Of a DNA stretch of 64,000 nt, positions 50,877 to 59,418 are shown piece after piece (the first letter of the stretch is position 1; the number at the start of each line of letters is the position of its first letter). The translations under genes and the position numbers were made by a program. The stretch covers positions 124,001 to 188,000 of the forward strand of contig CAZCUF010000001.1 of assembly GCA_964502095.1 (NCBI GenBank), in the 5' to 3' direction. Source of the DNA: JACPVF01 sp964502095. GTDB lineage: Bacteria > Chloroflexota > Anaerolineae > Anaerolineales > Villigracilaceae. The notes below the pieces were generated by a model. It was not told the DNA's origin and ran no database searches. It saw only the letters and a program-made list of their open reading frames with translations.

Positions 50877-53800
50877 TTACCCGGTTTGCCAGAGGGCACG
50901 GTTGGTGAGGAAGGATTGAATCACCGAACCTTGGGGAAACATTTCTTGAATCCGATTGCATATTACACGCATTTCTGCGCCGTTTAGCAATCTGAGATTT
51001 GCGTCGATGCTGTTTTTCGCCTGACGCATTCCCTGGTAGTCTAAAGCAAATTTTCCATTGAATTCCAAGGCTTGGGCATAATTTTCCGTGATGAATTTTA
51101 GCGTTGCTCGAATTTCTTCTGGCATCCCTCTGGCTATTTTTTGTCGTTCTTGCTGGAAATTACGAAAGGCAAGATGTCCTTTCAGCACAAATAATTTTCC
51201 CTTTTGGTAATAAGTCTGGGGCTGTTTGTGCATTTCGTCTTCAGAAGGGAAGTTATCATCAGCGGATTGTATGGCTTTTATAATTCTGGAATCATCAGAG
51301 ACAACATCGTTTGGCTCAAGCAAATAGTATTCCAACCAGGCTAGATTAACCAACGCGTCCACGCGACGATGGATAAGATTAATTTTGTCCGCTAATTCCG
51401 CCGCTTGCTGAAGCGCTTCCCTGCTCTCATGCGTCAGCCGAGCAGGATCGTCGCCTAATTGAGGACTTTCCTTCAGACGGCGAATCCAGTCGCGGAGGGC
51501 AGTGCCTAACTCAATCAACGCCTCAACCTGCCGCGAAGATTCTTTCTGCTGTTCAAAAATATCTCTTGCCTCACGCGCATAATCGCGCGCCTCGCGCAAA
51601 TATTCTATACACTCGGCATTAGATAATAACGGCATTGTGCCAGATAAGCGACGTGTAGCTTCTGCCAGCGTGACCAGCGACATGGCGATGCCGCGTTCAT
51701 GGCTAAAGGCGCGGAAAATAGACAGGGCTCGTTCGGCATTCTGGCGCGCGGATGCGTATTGCGCCTCACCCTCGCGCACATCAATGGCAGCCAAGGTATT
51801 CAAACTCAGCGCGACTGGGATACGATGACCCAATTCTCGTCTTAAACTTAATGCATGCCGCACGTTGGCACGACCATCGTCCCATTTCCCCATTTCCGCC
51901 TGTGCAAAGCCCATGTCGTTCAGGGTCGTTGCCATTTCAATGCGAAGGTCTAGTTCACGGAGCAAGACCGCAGCCTGTTGATATTGCTCAACGGATTTGG
52001 GAATAAAGCCTTTTACTCGATTGAGGTATCCGCTCACACGATAGGCAAGCGCGGCAATGGCCTTCTTGTACCAAAGCAAGGTATCGGGCTTGGATTGCTC
52101 GGCAAACGGCTTATGGACTTCGTTGACGTCCAAGAAAGAAAACACCTTTTGGATGTGTTTTTCCCCTTCATCCAAGTCTCCCTTGGCACTTCGTAAAATG
52201 TGCAAACTGGCGGCCCAGGCATGAAGCGCCGCCAAAAGCGCAGGGTATTCTCTTTGCCAGGCGTTTTGGTGTTTTTCAATCAGGACATGCGCCTCATCCA
52301 CTCCAGATTGATAATCGCCCAGCATCCAAGCGCGGGCAGGCGGGCGGGTCTTGAGAGTTTCTAAAATCATCCTAACCGAAATATCTGTTTCGAGGATAGG
52401 CGCGGGTGGCTTGCTCAAGTATGATAACAACTCGGCTTGCAACTGCAAATCCATCATCAGATCGCGGGCCATTATTGCCTCGTGTGAGAACCGATAATAG
52501 GAACGGAAGCCGCGGCCGAGATCATAGCACAAGTAATAGTACATGATTTCAGTCAGGAGAGTCTGATATTGGATATGCATTTTCCCCAACTCCCTCAGAT
52601 CAAGGCTTTCTCTACCGTGTTCTTCAACGGGGGCATAAAGTTTGTTCAATCGCTCAGAAACGAGTTCGCGCTGTTGCTTATAATATTGCCTGATGGCATC
52701 AAAAGCCACTTTTTGTGTCGCGCTATCGTAAGGAGAATCGTAAATATGGCGATGGAGCAAGCTATACATTTCATTTTGGAGATAGGTGCGTTGGTCTTCG
52801 GGGCGAATTTTGACAACCGATAAGGTTCGAACTTCATCTAAACGCCTGCGCGCTTCAGCAAGAGTGATATTCAACAAAGCGGCCAGCAACTCATCGTCTG
52901 CCCCCTTGGGGACGCGACCAAGCGCGATCAGTGTTTGGCCTTTTTCAGTTTCTTGAAATCGCCTAACCAATGCCTCTTCATATTGCAGATAATCATTCTC
53001 ATTCCACCCATTATCTGCTTTCTCCCGCAGCATTTTCTCTACTTCACCTTCGCCAGGAAAACTCAAATAGTCCACAAACAGCGAAAGCAAAATTGGGCGT
53101 CCATCACGCGAATATGAATGAGCGCGTTGCTTAAACTCTGGCGGAAGATTTTTCAAGCGTTCCGCCAGATGATATTCTTTTTTCTCATCAAAGAGTTTTG
53201 CGACTGCGTCAAAGTATTCCAGGCTTTCTTCCAGGCTGAAAGATTTGACTTCTTCAATTCCCTTAACAAGGTTTTTGCTTTTCTTTTTTAGTTCTGCAAT
53301 GGCAGGCAAGGCTTCATTCCGCCCCGCTACAAAAACAACCATGTTTTGCCAAGTTGGCAAATGCTCAATCAGCCAGTTCCAAGAGTCGGCAAATGGAATT
53401 TCGTCTGTCCATTTTTCCAAGCCATAGACGATGCGTTCGGCGGTATCCAGTGTCAAAACCACGCGTTGACTGGCACCCAATCGTTTTAAGTCTTCGTCAA
53501 ACGCTTTGATCGCGTCATCACGCAATTGATTGAGTTCAACCACGTTACCGCTCAAACGGGCACGATTAAGAGCATTATTAGCAAAAGTGTAATTACTGAA
53601 GTTTCCTGAAGAAGATGGAAGTGCCTCGTAGATTGACCGTGTCAAACCTAGCGTAGTATGCAAACCTATGTGATAAAAATCCAGCACAGTATCGGCTACG
53701 CGGCAGTTTTCCACACCTCGAGCCATTTCAAGAGCCTTTTGCAGCAAACGCGTCTTGCCGATGCCGCCAACGCCGTGGAGAAAAACGAGGCGGGGCGTAG

Positions 53801-53909
53801 GCGAGGGGTCTTGCAAGATGCGTTCGAATTTTTCCAGAATATCTTTGCGCCCCACCAATTCAGGGGTGGCATATAGACCAGTATATTGTTCAGTGAAACG
53901 AGAAGTCAT
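50877..53909 (-). CDS. STAND/NACHT-type NTPase with long TPR tail
   Basis: A 1010-aa protein. Entry motif ELVGRKDILEKFERIL, Walker A GVGGIGKTRL (residues 46-55), Walker B RVVLTLDTAERI (about 150), a sensor-type VVFVAGRN, then winged-helix-like DDELLAALLNITLAEARRRL. From about 560 onwards come tandem TPR-like helices. STAND proteins sense a ligand with the repeats, oligomerise on NTP binding and switch on an effector; no effector domain is visible at either end, so output would lie in another protein of the cluster. It overlaps the next upstream gene by four bases. Confidence 0.88.
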   Translation of the reverse strand: MTSRFTEQYTGLYATPELVGRKDILEKFERILQDPSPTPRLVFLHGVGGIGKTRLLQKALEMARGVENCRVADTVLDFYHIGLHTTLGLTRSIYEALPSSSGNFSNYTFANNALNRARLSGNVVELNQLRDDAIKAFDEDLKRLGASQRVVLTLDTAERIVYGLEKWTDEIPFADSWNWLIEHLPTWQNMVVFVAGRNEALPAIAELKKKSKNLVKGIEEVKSFSLEESLEYFDAVAKLFDEKKEYHLAERLKNLPPEFKQRAHSYSRDGRPILLSLFVDYLSFPGEGEVEKMLREKADNGWNENDYLQYEEALVRRFQETEKGQTLIALGRVPKGADDELLAALLNITLAEARRRLDEVRTLSVVKIRPEDQRTYLQNEMYSLLHRHIYDSPYDSATQKVAFDAIRQYYKQQRELVSERLNKLYAPVEEHGRESLDLRELGKMHIQYQTLLTEIMYYYLCYDLGRGFRSYYRFSHEAIMARDLMMDLQLQAELLSYLSKPPAPILETDISVRMILETLKTRPPARAWMLGDYQSGVDEAHVLIEKHQNAWQREYPALLAALHAWAASLHILRSAKGDLDEGEKHIQKVFSFLDVNEVHKPFAEQSKPDTLLWYKKAIAALAYRVSGYLNRVKGFIPKSVEQYQQAAVLLRELDLRIEMATTLNDMGFAQAEMGKWDDGRANVRHALSLRRELGHRIPVALSLNTLAAIDVREGEAQYASARQNAERALSIFRAFSHERGIAMSLVTLAEATRRLSGTMPLLSNAECIEYLREARDYAREARDIFEQQKESSRQVEALIELGTALRDWIRRLKESPQLGDDPARLTHESREALQQAAELADKINLIHRRVDALVNLAWLEYYLLEPNDVVSDDSRIIKAIQSADDNFPSEDEMHKQPQTYYQKGKLFVLKGHLAFRNFQQERQKIARGMPEEIRATLKFITENYAQALEFNGKFALDYQGMRQAKNSIDANLRLLNGAEMRVICNRIQEMFPQGSVIQSFLTNRALWQTG

Positions 53910-55126
53910 GATAAAACCTCCGTGGTTTGGCTGTCAATATAGGCCTGCAGATTTTTTATACCCATATCGGATAATGCCTTTGCGTGAGTATCCATGAGTT
54001 TTTCGAAGAAGGGGCGGAAGCGCTCATAGCTACGATCGGATACCCGATTTGCAAAATGACGATATGCTGCAAGATGTAAACGCGTACATACGTCTTTATC
54101 TTTGGCAGTTAAATATTGCCGCAGGATGTTTAATACAGGAGAATTAATTTCGTAACGACCAGTCCTCCACGAGGCCAGGCGCGTCTCATTCATTTTTTTG
54201 CAGATAGTGCGACCATCCTCATAGCTACTTTGATTATATGCTTGAACCATGAGTGCGGCTTCCGACTCCCCAAAGCCATCCAACAGGCAAAGTGCCTCAA
54301 AGTACTTGCGAATGGTTGATCGCTCAGAGGCAGGGACTACAGCGAATACAATATCTGCCGCAGCATCCAATGCTTCCAAACGGTTCTGTGCATTGGCTAA
54401 ACGTTCTGTAAAGAGCGGCCAACCCGCGCCAATTTCGTAAATATCGTCAACTGAAAGAACAGATGAAATACTAAATTTTTTTAATTGTTCTTTGATTTGA
54501 TCATTCGAAAATATTCCCAGCCCAAAGTGAATGGGTTCAATCAGGTCTGGGATTTTCCACGGATAGGGACGGCCGCGTCCTGTCACAATGATGAAAAAAT
54601 TACTTAGAGTTAAAAGCTCACCAAGAAAATGTATTTCGAGTTGTTCAAGCAAGGACCAATTACTTTCGTAGGCCGAATCAAGGATGAGAGCAAAACGATC
54701 ATCCACATGATTGCGAATATAACTGCGAATTAAATTTACTTTTTCAGCAAGATCAGGGTTTGGTGGTAATTTCAAGGATAAACAATTAATAATAATTTCA
54801 AGAACCTCGTTAAGTTCTATTGATTTTCCATCATGTACAAAACGTTCTCCATCCTGCGGCTCGACTCCCTCAGGGCGATACTGATCATCTACACTATGTA
54901 AACCAAACAACCAAGATGTAGTTCCCTTAATTTGCGTTTTGAGCACTGTCCGATGCAAGTGCAAGGATAGCCAAGTTTTTCCCACGCCGCGATCTCCATC
55001 AATGACGACCGCCTTAAAGCGCGGCTGGGATTGTCGCAAGAGGGAGAGAATTTGTCGTATCTCTTCCTCTCGGTCCACAAATTTTTCTGGATCATAAGGC
55101 AATGACGACTTGAATGTATCTGCCAT
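53906..55126 (-). CDS. P-loop NTPase, tandem paralogue A
   Basis: A 406-aa STAND-like NTPase: FVDREEEIRQILSLLRQSQP entry, Walker A GDRGVGKTW (44-52), Walker B RFALILDSAYE, sensor FFIIVTGRGRPYPWKIP, then a helical C-terminal half with a winged-helix-like part (EINSPVLNILRQYLTAKDKD). It aligns residue for residue with the next gene upstream (about 60-65 percent identical by eye). It is coupled to the TPR-NTPase by ATGA. Function is unknown. Confidence 0.85.
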   Translation of the reverse strand: MADTFKSSLPYDPEKFVDREEEIRQILSLLRQSQPRFKAVVIDGDRGVGKTWLSLHLHRTVLKTQIKGTTSWLFGLHSVDDQYRPEGVEPQDGERFVHDGKSIELNEVLEIIINCLSLKLPPNPDLAEKVNLIRSYIRNHVDDRFALILDSAYESNWSLLEQLEIHFLGELLTLSNFFIIVTGRGRPYPWKIPDLIEPIHFGLGIFSNDQIKEQLKKFSISSVLSVDDIYEIGAGWPLFTERLANAQNRLEALDAAADIVFAVVPASERSTIRKYFEALCLLDGFGESEAALMVQAYNQSSYEDGRTICKKMNETRLASWRTGRYEINSPVLNILRQYLTAKDKDVCTRLHLAAYRHFANRVSDRSYERFRPFFEKLMDTHAKALSDMGIKNLQAYIDSQTTEVLS

Positions 55127-55199
55127 AATTACTTCCTTATATATTCTTAGCTTGAATATCTCTGGATTGCAAATACTATTTTATTACAGCGATTTAGAG

Positions 55200-56414
55200 T
55201 TACATCGCTTTATGCAATCCATCTTTCCATGTCTCTGGGTCTTTGATCCCTGCATCTGACAATGCTTGTGTGTGGGTGTACATTAGTTTCTCGAAGTAGG
55301 GACGGAAGCGTTCCATCGAGCGGTCTTCCGCCTGTGCTTTGAAGTGGCAATAAGCGGTTTTTTGCAGGCGGATCCAAGCTTCTTTATCCTTGATAGGTAA
55401 ATACTGTCGCAGAATGTTTTGGGTGGGTTGATCCATTTCATAGCGGCCATTCTTCCAAGATGCCAAGCGAGTCTCGATCATTTTTCGACAAATGGCACGG
55501 CCATCATCTTCGGTACTTTGCTTGTAAGCTTGAACCATGACCGCGGCTTCGGCTTCGCCAAATCCACCTAGCGGGGAAAGCGCCTCAAAATAACCCCGAA
55601 CGGTTGCCCGTTCAATAGATGGAACTACAGCAAACAGAATGTCCGTGGCGGCTTCAATAGCCTCTTGACTCGTTTTTCCGAGGGTTATGTGTTCGGTAAA
55701 TAACGGCCAACCTGCGCCAATCTCGTAAATTTCATTTACAGAAAGAGCGGAAGACAAACCAAATTTCTTCAATTGGTCTTTTATTTGATCTACGGTAAAT
55801 TTTCCCAGCCCAAAACGGATTGCTTCTATCAAGTAAGGGACTTTCCACGGATACGGTCGGCCGCGCCCTGTGACAATGACGAAAAAATTGCTCAATGTCA
55901 AAAGATTACCTAAAAAATGGGTTTCTAATTGCTCTAGTGTAGACCAATCGCTTTCGTAGGCTGCGTCAAGAATAAGAACAAAGCGGTCATCAACATGTCT
56001 TTGTACGTAACGGCGGATTGAATCCACCTTATCTGTTATATTTTGATTGGGAGGCAATTCAATCGATACACTTTTCATAAAAATTTCGAGGAATTCATCC
56101 AATTTCAACACCACGCCTTCGCGCGCAAAATACTCGTTGGCTTGCGCCTTCTCCCCTTCAGGATGATAATTTTCTCCAGGACTCCACAAACCAAACAGCC
56201 ATGAAGTGATGCCTGTTATCTCCTGCTTGAAAATTGCGCGATGCAAATGAAGGGATAACCAGGTTTTCCCTGCGCCTCTATCGCCGTCAATCACCACAGC
56301 TCTGACACGCGGTTGTGCTTGTTTCAACAAAGTCAAAATTTGCTTTATTTCCTCATCTCGATTGATGAATTTTTGAGGTTCATACGATGAGGACGGAATA
56401 AATGTTAGTGCCAT
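55200..56414 (-). CDS. P-loop NTPase, tandem paralogue B
   Basis: A 404-aa NTPase paralogous to 53906-55126. Walker A GDRGAGKTW is at the same residue number (44-52), then RFVLILDAAYE and FFVIVTGRGRPYPWKVP. The true start is the ATG at 56414, set by GAGGAAA upstream and by alignment with its paralogue; the longer frame to 56492 overlaps the neighbouring ATPase gene. A 73-bp gap with no feature separates the two copies. Confidence 0.85.
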   Translation of the reverse strand: MALTFIPSSSYEPQKFINRDEEIKQILTLLKQAQPRVRAVVIDGDRGAGKTWLSLHLHRAIFKQEITGITSWLFGLWSPGENYHPEGEKAQANEYFAREGVVLKLDEFLEIFMKSVSIELPPNQNITDKVDSIRRYVQRHVDDRFVLILDAAYESDWSTLEQLETHFLGNLLTLSNFFVIVTGRGRPYPWKVPYLIEAIRFGLGKFTVDQIKDQLKKFGLSSALSVNEIYEIGAGWPLFTEHITLGKTSQEAIEAATDILFAVVPSIERATVRGYFEALSPLGGFGEAEAAVMVQAYKQSTEDDGRAICRKMIETRLASWKNGRYEMDQPTQNILRQYLPIKDKEAWIRLQKTAYCHFKAQAEDRSMERFRPYFEKLMYTHTQALSDAGIKDPETWKDGLHKAM

Positions 56415-56442
56415 AACGGTTTCCTCGTTGGTATCTATCGCC

Positions 56443-57630
56443 CTAGCCCTGGGTAATGGATCCCAGCCTTTCCGTAATATGCGCCTGTTCATTGCGATAC
56501 CAGGTAATGGCGTTTTCTATATCCTCCACCTGGATTTGCTTCGCCGCGGTTGGATTCCTGCCCCAGCGCGTTTCATACTCAAACAGGACTTGCCTGATCA
56601 ATGTCAACGCTTCGCGTGGGAGTGGGTTGACAGCGCGCGCCAGTTCGAGTTCCAGATCCTGACCCGAGGGGAGTGCACTGACTGCGCTGAGTGAGGCGAA
56701 TTCCCCCTCTGTCGCGGCATAGACTCTTCGGTGGAGCATCTCTGCAAGCATGGCGGAATCCCATTTCAAATCTATCTGGCTGAAGGCCGACCACTGCTTT
56801 TCAAGCCGCTCCCGCAAATGAATTCGAATTTCCTGCGGCAAAAAACCTTTGAGGAAAATATGTGACGTATTCCATTCGGGCGCCTTGGCGAAGAGTTGGG
56901 TCAGCGACTCCGCCGCAAATCCAGGCGAGGAGGCGAGTTCGGGAAAACCATCCACCCCGTCCAAAAGCAGGTACACAGTGCGGAAGCCCAAATCTTTTGT
57001 AATCCAGTGTACCATCCGCTCGAATACTTTTTGAATGGATAGACTCACGGGCGCTTGTTCATCTTGATTATATTTTGTCAGCATGTCTAGAAGGAGCAGT
57101 AACATGGCGGGATCGGAAGCCTGATAAAGTTTATAGGAACTATCCAATTGCCCCGCCACATCGTCTGGCCGGCCTTCATGCAGTACTTCGAGATAAAAAT
57201 TAACTTTGGGAATCCAGGAAAAAATAAATTGCGCCAATTGCCTCTGCACAAAAGGAGAAGCCTTGAGGAATATCAATGGATAGTAAGCAAACGCCAAAAA
57301 GAGCGCATGAGCTCCCGAATGAACAATTTGCTCAAGATGATCTTCTACTGTGGAAAAATCCCCGCTTTTGAAGTAATGCGGCAAGTGGTAATGGATGGGA
57401 AACGGTTGGTAGCCTCCTCCTCCCGTCCAGCAGGCGCGGGATGTGTAGATGCGTAAAGCCGTCTTACCGCCGCCAGGAGGGGAGTAAATCATGGACGGCG
57501 CCTCGCTCCAGGCAACAGAAAAGGCCTCGTGCCCAATCAAATAACGATTGAGATTGGGGTCACGAGAGGCCTCACCATGCCCAAACGGATCAAAGCGGAA
57601 GCCAAAGTGATTGAGCCAGAGTTTATTCAT
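56443..57630 (-). CDS. P-loop NTPase of unknown function
   Basis: A 395-aa protein. It opens LNHFGFRFDPFGHGEASRDP, then Walker A PPGGGKTALR (residues 51-60), Walker B TVYLLLDGVDGFPE (about 230), and a C-terminal helical domain. The LxxFGFxxxPF entry resembles that of ExeA/orc-type AAA ATPases. Its ATG overlaps the TAA of the small gene upstream (TAATG), so translation is coupled. No nuclease, TIR or protease effector domain is visible. Confidence 0.83.
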   Translation of the reverse strand: MNKLWLNHFGFRFDPFGHGEASRDPNLNRYLIGHEAFSVAWSEAPSMIYSPPGGGKTALRIYTSRACWTGGGGYQPFPIHYHLPHYFKSGDFSTVEDHLEQIVHSGAHALFLAFAYYPLIFLKASPFVQRQLAQFIFSWIPKVNFYLEVLHEGRPDDVAGQLDSSYKLYQASDPAMLLLLLDMLTKYNQDEQAPVSLSIQKVFERMVHWITKDLGFRTVYLLLDGVDGFPELASSPGFAAESLTQLFAKAPEWNTSHIFLKGFLPQEIRIHLRERLEKQWSAFSQIDLKWDSAMLAEMLHRRVYAATEGEFASLSAVSALPSGQDLELELARAVNPLPREALTLIRQVLFEYETRWGRNPTAAKQIQVEDIENAITWYRNEQAHITERLGSITQG

Positions 57631-58037
57631 TAGAACTGTGGCTCCTTTCCCCTCTTTGATACTATTTTGCGAGGTGGAGCAACATATGCGCTTTCATGCT
57701 TCTGACAAGTATCTTTCTTGTGTCTCACACTTGCCACACGATTGCTCTTCACTCCCGATTCTCGAATTCTAGACTGTTCCTCCGTCGGTAGTAACAAGTA
57801 ATGATCCAAGGAGATGAAAATAAATGCTTTGCCCGAAACAGCAGGAAGAGTGCTCCAGTAAAGCAGTTTGACATTAAAAGTGGGATAACAAAACACCCCT
57901 TTATAATTAAAGGGGCACATACTGAAACCAAGATGGAATGGGAATATTTTTTTCATTGTAGGCAAAGATCCAATTAGTGCAATTTCAACCTTCTTACAAG
58001 TTTCTTTCATTGACATCACCAATGCCAGCAATTTCAT
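57630..58037 (-). CDS. Small Cys-containing protein of unknown function within the NTPase cluster
   Basis: A 135-aa protein of lower GC than its neighbours. Two hydrophobic stretches (LGFSMCPFNYKGVFCYP, LLYWSTLPAVSGKAFIFISL) and a basic C-terminal tail (PPRKIVSKRGKEPQF) with four Cys in all. No family is recognised. Evidence that it is a gene: a GAGG ribosome site formed by the stop of the upstream gene, five bases before the ATG at 58037, and a stop that overlaps the next ATG. In a cluster with a radical SAM enzyme it is the obvious candidate for a substrate or effector, but that is inference. Confidence 0.6.
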   Translation of the reverse strand: MKLLALVMSMKETCKKVEIALIGSLPTMKKIFPFHLGFSMCPFNYKGVFCYPTFNVKLLYWSTLPAVSGKAFIFISLDHYLLLPTEEQSRIRESGVKSNRVASVRHKKDTCQKHESAYVAPPRKIVSKRGKEPQF

Positions 58038-58044
58038 TGAAACC

Positions 58045-59418
58045 TCAAATTGCATTTTGAAGAAAAATTTGACCCTTACCGCGCTCGCTATTGATGTAAA
58101 GTGGCGCAACGCCACCACGCAAATCCCACTCCACCGCTTGGCGGAGACGGTAGACAGCCGTATCCAATGCGCCTTCCCAACCTCGAACATCCTCCCAGCC
58201 CGCGTTCTCTTTGCTACGCGGCTCCTGATTCAGACCTCGGTGAACGCGGTAATAAAGTTCGGATTTTGTGCAGGGTCGCTGGCGATTTTCGTACAGATAA
58301 CGCAATAGCTTATAGCCGATCCCCGTTACGGTCACCTCCCCCCATCCGATAAACACGCGCCCCGTATCAAGGTCCAGATGAAGCCGCGGAGGGGACTGGC
58401 GATAGGCTTCCAGCCACTCGGCTTGGGTGAGCGATTCCCCTTTCTCCAGATAGGCGACCAGAATCGGGCGGGTCAACTCCAGCCAACCACGCGGAGCGAG
58501 TCCCGCATATTTCTTCAGCCAGTTCAGCCATTTGGGGTCTTTACATACGTGGGTAAGGGAAAGGTCATCCTGTTGAGTTGAAAGAGCGATACGGTTTTCG
58601 GTCAGACGTACTAACTCTTCTTCGCTCCATCGAAGTTGATATGTACCGAAGCGCCGCGTCAAGACACCGCGAGTTTTCAGCAATCGGGCTTCCAGTTCGC
58701 TGGAAATGATGACTTTGAACGCAAAGGTATCTTCTTCAAAAAGATCGAGTGTGGAAAAGAAATTGGCGATGAATTTTTCCAGACGTTCAGGAAAGACACG
58801 AAAGAGTGTGTCCAGGCCGTCCACAAAAATCCAGACGCCTTCCATCGCAAGCGATTGAAGTGCGCTACTGAGGTGGGAGAGGATTGAGGATGGCTGAGCG
58901 TCACGCGAGAAAACATCGCGTGGCGGATCGTTCAGGAGATGAGTAACGGTCTCCAGTCCTTTTGATGTGCCCCCGTCAATAATACGGCTGAGATGATACT
59001 GGCGGTCGCCGCGTAAAAAGGCTTGAACGAACCAGTGTATGAAATCCCGCGCCCAGAGAGGGGCATTATCATACGGAACAGGCTCGCGAGCAATTCGTTG
59101 CAGGAAGGCAAGAGACAGGGCATCCATCGCTTGCGAGACAAACAACTCGGCCACCTGACCGCTGGAGAGATCCTCTTCGGCAAGGACGGGAAGCCAGGAG
59201 GTGGTTAGCAGGCGGGGCGAATTTTGCGCGGCGTAGTCTTTCAGGTAAAGTTCAAGAGCGGTTTTGCCTGACCCTTCCTCACCAGTGACAAGAATGGAAC
59301 GCGTCTCGGTCATCTGACCGAAGATGTGCGGAGGCAGGTACGCATCCAGCAGCCAGGATGCCTCTGTTTCGGCGCGGAGCGAACCAAAGTAGCGCGAGAT
59401 GTTCGGGGATGTGGTCAT
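58045..59418 (-). CDS. P-loop NTPase with C-terminal winged-helix domain
   Basis: A 457-aa protein. Walker A GEEGSGKTA (46-54), Walker B GVWIFVDGLDTLF (about 215), arginine-finger region LLKTRGVLTRRFGTYQLRW. The last 100 residues (WGEVTVTGIGYKLLRYLYENRQRPCTKSEL...YINSERGKGQIFL in motif form) match the OmpR/PhoB-type winged helix, including the closing RGKGQIF wing. Such a fusion could bind DNA or a partner winged helix in response to NTP. It is coupled by ATGA to the membrane protein gene upstream. Confidence 0.85.
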   Translation of the reverse strand: MTTSPNISRYFGSLRAETEASWLLDAYLPPHIFGQMTETRSILVTGEEGSGKTALELYLKDYAAQNSPRLLTTSWLPVLAEEDLSSGQVAELFVSQAMDALSLAFLQRIAREPVPYDNAPLWARDFIHWFVQAFLRGDRQYHLSRIIDGGTSKGLETVTHLLNDPPRDVFSRDAQPSSILSHLSSALQSLAMEGVWIFVDGLDTLFRVFPERLEKFIANFFSTLDLFEEDTFAFKVIISSELEARLLKTRGVLTRRFGTYQLRWSEEELVRLTENRIALSTQQDDLSLTHVCKDPKWLNWLKKYAGLAPRGWLELTRPILVAYLEKGESLTQAEWLEAYRQSPPRLHLDLDTGRVFIGWGEVTVTGIGYKLLRYLYENRQRPCTKSELYYRVHRGLNQEPRSKENAGWEDVRGWEGALDTAVYRLRQAVEWDLRGGVAPLYINSERGKGQIFLQNAI

